A stretch of 5,061 nucleotides of DNA, from positions 1 through 5,061 of the forward strand of contig JAEWBA010000039.1 in the NCBI GenBank assembly GCA_023391395.1. The letters are read 5' to 3'. The notes beneath the pieces were generated by a model. That model was not told the DNA's origin and did not search any database. It saw nothing but the letters and a program-made list of their open reading frames with translations. The DNA is from Pseudomonadota bacterium. GTDB taxonomy: Bacteria; Pseudomonadota; Gammaproteobacteria; Burkholderiales; Burkholderiaceae_D. Of this stretch, positions 1 through 5,061 are shown one piece after another. A program made the translations under genes and the position numbers. Position 1 is the first letter of the stretch. Each line of letters begins with the position of its first letter.

Positions 1-938
1 CTGCTGCCTTCGCTCTTCCCCTTTCGCGAATGGCTGGACGGGATCGGCTGTCGCACCCTGGGCGACTTGCGCAAGCTGCCGCGCGCCGGACTGCGCAGGC
101 GCTGCAATCAGGAGGTTCTGTCGGAGCTCGATCGCGCTTATGGTGAAGCGCCGGAATTGTTCGACTGGATCCAGGCCCCCGAAATCTTCTCTGCAAGGCT
201 GGATCTCCCGGACCGTGTCGAGCATGCCGAAGCCCTCCTGTTCGGCGCACGCCGCCTGCTGCTGCAGATGACCGGCTGGCTGGCGGCGCGGCAGCGGGCA
301 GTCAGGCGCTTTGCCCTGGCGCTGGAACATGAACGCGGACGCCAGGCGCTGTCGCCTACCGTACTGGAACTTGCGCTTGCCGAGGCGGCCTGGCAGGAGG
401 CGCATCTGACCAGCCTGCTGAAGGAGCGCCTGCAGCGGATTGCGCTCGATGCGCCCGTGATCGGCCTGCGCCTGGAGGCGTCGGATACCGAAGCGATGGA
501 GCCGCCTTCGGGCATGTTGTTTCCCGAGCCCGGCGGCACGCCGGCGGATTACGCGCGCCTGCTCGAGCTGCTGACCGCCCGCCTCGGTGATGAAGGGGTG
601 CTCGTGCCCGCGCCGCGCGCCGATCACCGGCCCGAAATCTGCAACCGCTGGCTTCCGGCAAGCGCCGCTTCCGCAGCCTTGCCTGCACTGCCTGCCAATC
701 TGCGGCCCTTCTGGATTCTCGCGTCTCCGCTCGAGCTGCCGGTGCGCGATCACCGCCCTTTCTACGGCTCGCCTTTGCGCCTGGTAAGCCCGCCGGAGCG
801 CATCGAATGCGGCTGGTGGGACGGCAATCTGGTGATGCGCGACTATTTCGTGGCGCAGGGAAGCGAGCCTGCCCTGTACTGGGTGTATCGCGAACGGCTG
901 GGCGAGGATGTGCGCTGGTATCTGCATGGCCTTTTCGC

Positions 939-942
<4 letters not shown>
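1..942 (+). CDS. imuB: ImuB, Y-family polymerase-like mutasome adaptor (5'-truncated by window edge)
   Basis: The reading frame is open from base 1, so the gene starts upstream; 313 C-terminal residues are visible, about two thirds of a usual ImuB (near 470-500 aa). Fragment residues 13-33 (DGIGCRTLGDLRKLPRAGLR) form the helix-hairpin-helix of the Y-family thumb. Residues about 50-160 match the little finger. The ImuB-specific tail follows, with an RPFWIL segment, GWWDG at 271-275, RDYFVA, and the terminal WYLHGLFA, all typical of ImuB rather than DinB or UmuC. Family knowledge: ImuB lacks a working polymerase active site and serves as a hub joining the beta clamp, ImuA and DnaE2 in SOS-induced translesion synthesis. 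The catalytic palm is outside the window, so loss of its acidic residues cannot be checked. The TGA stop overlaps the dnaE2 ATG, indicating an operon with translational coupling. The first in-frame start-like codon in the window (TTG at 67) is internal to the domain and is not the true start. Confidence 0.93.
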
Positions 943-4106
<3,164 letters not shown>

Positions 4107-4133
4107 AGCCGCACGCAGCGCCTTTGGATACCT

Positions 4134-4152
4134 GGTCCGCGGAACGCGGACC
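4134..4152. terminator. GC-rich hairpin between convergent dnaE2 and DUF2721 gene
   Basis: GGTCCGCG (4134-4141) and CGCGGACC (4145-4152) form a perfect 8-bp stem around a GAA triloop on the + strand. It starts 28 bases after the dnaE2 stop and abuts the stop codon of the minus-strand gene, so it could end both transcripts. No run of T follows on either strand: + strand continues TCACTTCCTC and minus strand AGGTATCC. It is therefore not a canonical intrinsic terminator. It may instead stabilise 3' ends or work with Rho. Confidence 0.45.
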
Positions 4153-4593
4153 TCACTTCCTCGGAGGCAGGCCGCGTATCCACAGGTTTCGAGTGGCGAC
4201 GAAGATTTCGCGGAGAAGAAAGACAAAGCTGCCGATCAGGGAAAGCATCGCCAGCACAAACATGAGCGCGATGCCATTGGCGAGCGAGATCCTGAGCGTG
4301 CCGCCGATGAAAAGCATGGCGATCACCACGCAGATGAACAGGCCGCAGGAAGTGCTGAGCGTAATCGCGCGATTGATCAGATGGGCTCGCTGAAACAGCA
4401 CCTGCAGTTCTGCAAGCGCCTCTGGATGTTCTTCCGCCCCGCGCATGCGGTCTTCCAGCACGCGCGACCGGTCGATGATGCGCGCCAGCCGGTTGGTGAG
4501 CACACCCAGCAGGGTGCCTACCCCGGTCAGCAGGAATACCGGCGCAATGGCCAGTTGGATGATATGTCCGACGTCCCCTATCTGAAAATTCAT
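4153..4593 (-). CDS. DUF2721 family integral membrane protein, function unknown
   Basis: 146 aa. The protein begins MNFQIGDVGHIIQLAIAPVF, the usual opening of DUF2721 proteins, followed by LLGVLTNRLARIIDRSRVLE. Three hydrophobic segments are visible at about residues 11-34, 76-98 and 105-128. A charged cytoplasmic or periplasmic loop lies between the first two (about 36-72, rich in R, E and D). The tail is basic (RNLWIRGLPPRK), suggesting a cytoplasmic C-terminus. There is no catalytic motif or cleavable signal peptide; the first helix most likely serves as an uncleaved anchor. The role of the family is not known. ATG 4593 is preferred over the in-frame ATG at 4629, which would add 12 polar residues (MRQLPLTRQDTS) before the family-typical start; neither has a clear Shine-Dalgarno. 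The gene converges on dnaE2 with a 46-bp gap and is not part of that operon. Family assignment is from pattern recognition. Confidence 0.85.
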   Translation of the reverse strand: MNFQIGDVGHIIQLAIAPVFLLTGVGTLLGVLTNRLARIIDRSRVLEDRMRGAEEHPEALAELQVLFQRAHLINRAITLSTSCGLFICVVIAMLFIGGTLRISLANGIALMFVLAMLSLIGSFVFLLREIFVATRNLWIRGLPPRK

Positions 4594-4675
4594 GCTTGTG
4601 TCTTGTCGGGTGAGCGGCAGTTGCCGCATATTGGATAGGCGCCGCGCCTGCTACTCGGCGGCACAAGGCGCTCGT

Positions 4676-4703
4676 AGTCTACCAGTTGACCCAGCGTACG
4701 CAA
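4676..4703 (-). promoter_or_regulatory. Possible sigma-70 promoter for the DUF2721 gene
   Basis: On the minus strand TTGCGT (4703-4698) is followed after 16 bases by TAGACT (4681-4676). These are 4 of 6 matches to TTGACA and 4 of 6 to TATAAT. It would give a leader of roughly 75-80 bases before ATG 4593. This is a weak match by eye in an otherwise unassigned upstream region. Confidence 0.22.
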
Positions 4704-4771
4704 ATGCAGCCAAGCACTTCCTTGTGTGCCTAAAAGAAATGCACCTTCATAGTGCGAAGAAAAATGTGTTA

Positions 4772-4789
4772 CTAGGTATTTCTACGTAG
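4772..4789. promoter_or_regulatory. 18-bp imperfect dyad, candidate operator
   Basis: CTAGGTA (4772-4778), spacer TTTC, TACGTAG (4783-4789): the half-sites pair at 6 of 7 positions. The same stretch also reads as a direct repeat, CTAGGTA/CTACGTA, with a 10-base period, close to one helical turn. Such short spaced dyads are typical of dimeric helix-turn-helix regulators, for instance NarL/FixJ-LuxR-type proteins; naming the regulator class is inference. It sits in the AT-rich part of the intergenic region, about 180 bases from the DUF2721 start and 250 from the right-edge candidate start. Confidence 0.4.
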
Positions 4790-4813
4790 GGCTGATGCGT
4801 TGTGTCACTGTTG

Positions 4814-4827
4814 TTTTATTAATAAAA
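4814..4827. repeat. 14-bp perfect AT-only palindrome
   Basis: TTTTATTAATAAAA is self-complementary over all 14 bases and stands out in this GC-rich sequence. It could be part of a promoter or UP-like element, a site for a nucleoid protein, or an easily melted segment. No good -35/-10 pair can be fixed around it. Confidence 0.4.
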
Positions 4828-4873
4828 TTCTCTGCTCTCAAACTGCTGTTTGCGGTCGCTGCGAAAGCGGTGA

Positions 4874-4912
4874 GCTGTGCCTGCGGTGCCCGGTTCGCAT
4901 CCATTGCACAGC
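4874..4912. repeat. Nested inverted repeat, possible structured RNA or operator
   Basis: Outer arms GCTGTGC (4874-4880) and GCACAGC (4906-4912) are perfect 7-bp complements. Inside them TGCG (4882-4885) pairs with CGCA (4896-4899) around the loop GTGCCCGGTT. On the + strand this would form one 39-base stem with a one-sided bulge. No T run follows, so it is not an obvious terminator. It could be a leader structure for a downstream gene, or chance. Confidence 0.3.
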
Positions 4913-5025
4913 CCTGCTGCTTGCCAAGCCGTTTCCCAGATCTGCGAACAGAGAATGCCGCTCCGAAACGCCAAGCGAGAAAGTCTCGGACGATGTCATT
5001 GCGGCCGAGAACGCATTTTCGTTTT

Positions 5026-5038
5026 GAGAGGTACAATG
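5026..5038 (+). promoter_or_regulatory. Right-edge signal: ribosome binding site plus ATG, or a -10 box
   Basis: GAGAGG (5026-5031) precedes ATG 5036 by only four bases; the frame stays open to the window end (MCRQTRSP), so a gene could start here. The same bases include TACAAT (5032-5037), a one-mismatch -10 box. No TTGACA-like hexamer sits 16-18 bases upstream. The two readings exclude each other and the window ends too soon to decide. Confidence 0.3.
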
Positions 5039-5061
5039 TGCCGCCAAACGCGAAGCCCTGG

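Larger units (their letters stand above)
4630..5035. other. Noncoding stretch with no convincing gene
   Basis: About 400 bases between the DUF2721 gene and the right edge. Short open frames exist on both strands (for example 4800-5027 on + from a TTG, and 4782-5036 on minus from a TTG), but none has a good ribosome binding site, a recognisable domain or a convincing start. Composition shifts from GC-rich to AT-rich around 4731-4835 and back to moderately GC-rich. The stretch contains the dyad, AT palindrome and nested inverted repeat listed separately, so it looks regulatory. A degraded gene or a small RNA is also possible. Confidence 0.5.

Noticed and set aside
807..938. 44-residue N-terminal extension of DnaE2 from an upstream in-frame start
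   Set aside because: It overlaps the conserved C-terminus of ImuB, is unlike DnaE2 N-termini, and ATG 939 sits just before the first conserved PHP residues.
4891..4904. tRNA T-loop-like GGTTCGCATCC
   Set aside because: The flanking bases do not form a 5-bp T stem and no acceptor or anticodon arm can be drawn around it.
4940..4955. TCTGCGAACAGA as a possible LexA/SOS box
   Set aside because: The CTG and CAG halves are only 3-4 bases apart, whereas the LexA site needs about 10; no LexA-like box was found elsewhere in the noncoding DNA.
4984..5010. TCTCGG...CCGAGA inverted repeat
   Set aside because: Six-base arms with a 15-base loop are within chance expectation for this composition and nothing supports a function.
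4800..5027. Cys-rich 75-residue + strand frame
   Set aside because: TTG start without a ribosome binding site; cysteines are not in a consistent metal-binding spacing and composition looks random.

Overview
The window is GC-rich (roughly 60-65% by eye) with dense codon use. It reads as chromosomal DNA of a proteobacterium, most likely a betaproteobacterium of the Burkholderiales. This assignment is inferred from protein style: an ImuB and DnaE2 of the proteobacterial type, and a DUF2721 membrane protein. No taxonomic marker gene is present.

Left three quarters (1-4106, + strand): the distal part of an SOS-mutagenesis (mutasome) operon of the imuA-imuB-dnaE2 type. The window opens inside imuB, which encodes a Y-family polymerase-like adaptor. 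Its last 313 codons are present, covering the end of the catalytic-core homology, the little-finger region and the ImuB-specific C-terminus. Its stop codon overlaps the start codon of dnaE2 (imuC) in an ATGA junction. The complete dnaE2 (939-4106, 1055 aa) encodes the error-prone C-family polymerase and keeps all three catalytic aspartates. In studied mutasomes ImuB bridges the sliding clamp, ImuA and DnaE2, and DnaE2 performs translesion synthesis. imuA and the SOS promoter would lie upstream, outside the window.

Middle (4107-4152): a 46-bp gap between convergent genes, holding a perfect 8-bp GC-rich hairpin that could act as a bidirectional transcription barrier. A small three-helix membrane protein of the DUF2721 family follows on the minus strand (4153-4593). 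Nothing in the sequence ties it to the mutasome.

Right end (4594-5061): about 440 bp without a convincing gene. It has an AT-rich section with an 18-bp imperfect dyad (4772-4789) and a 14-bp perfect AT palindrome (4814-4827), then a nested inverted repeat (4874-4912), and a possible promoter or gene start at the extreme right edge (5026-5038). It looks like a regulatory region for a gene beyond the window, but that is inference. I see no mobile element, CRISPR array, tRNA or rRNA. The mutasome is a known system; the least explained part is the noncoding right end.
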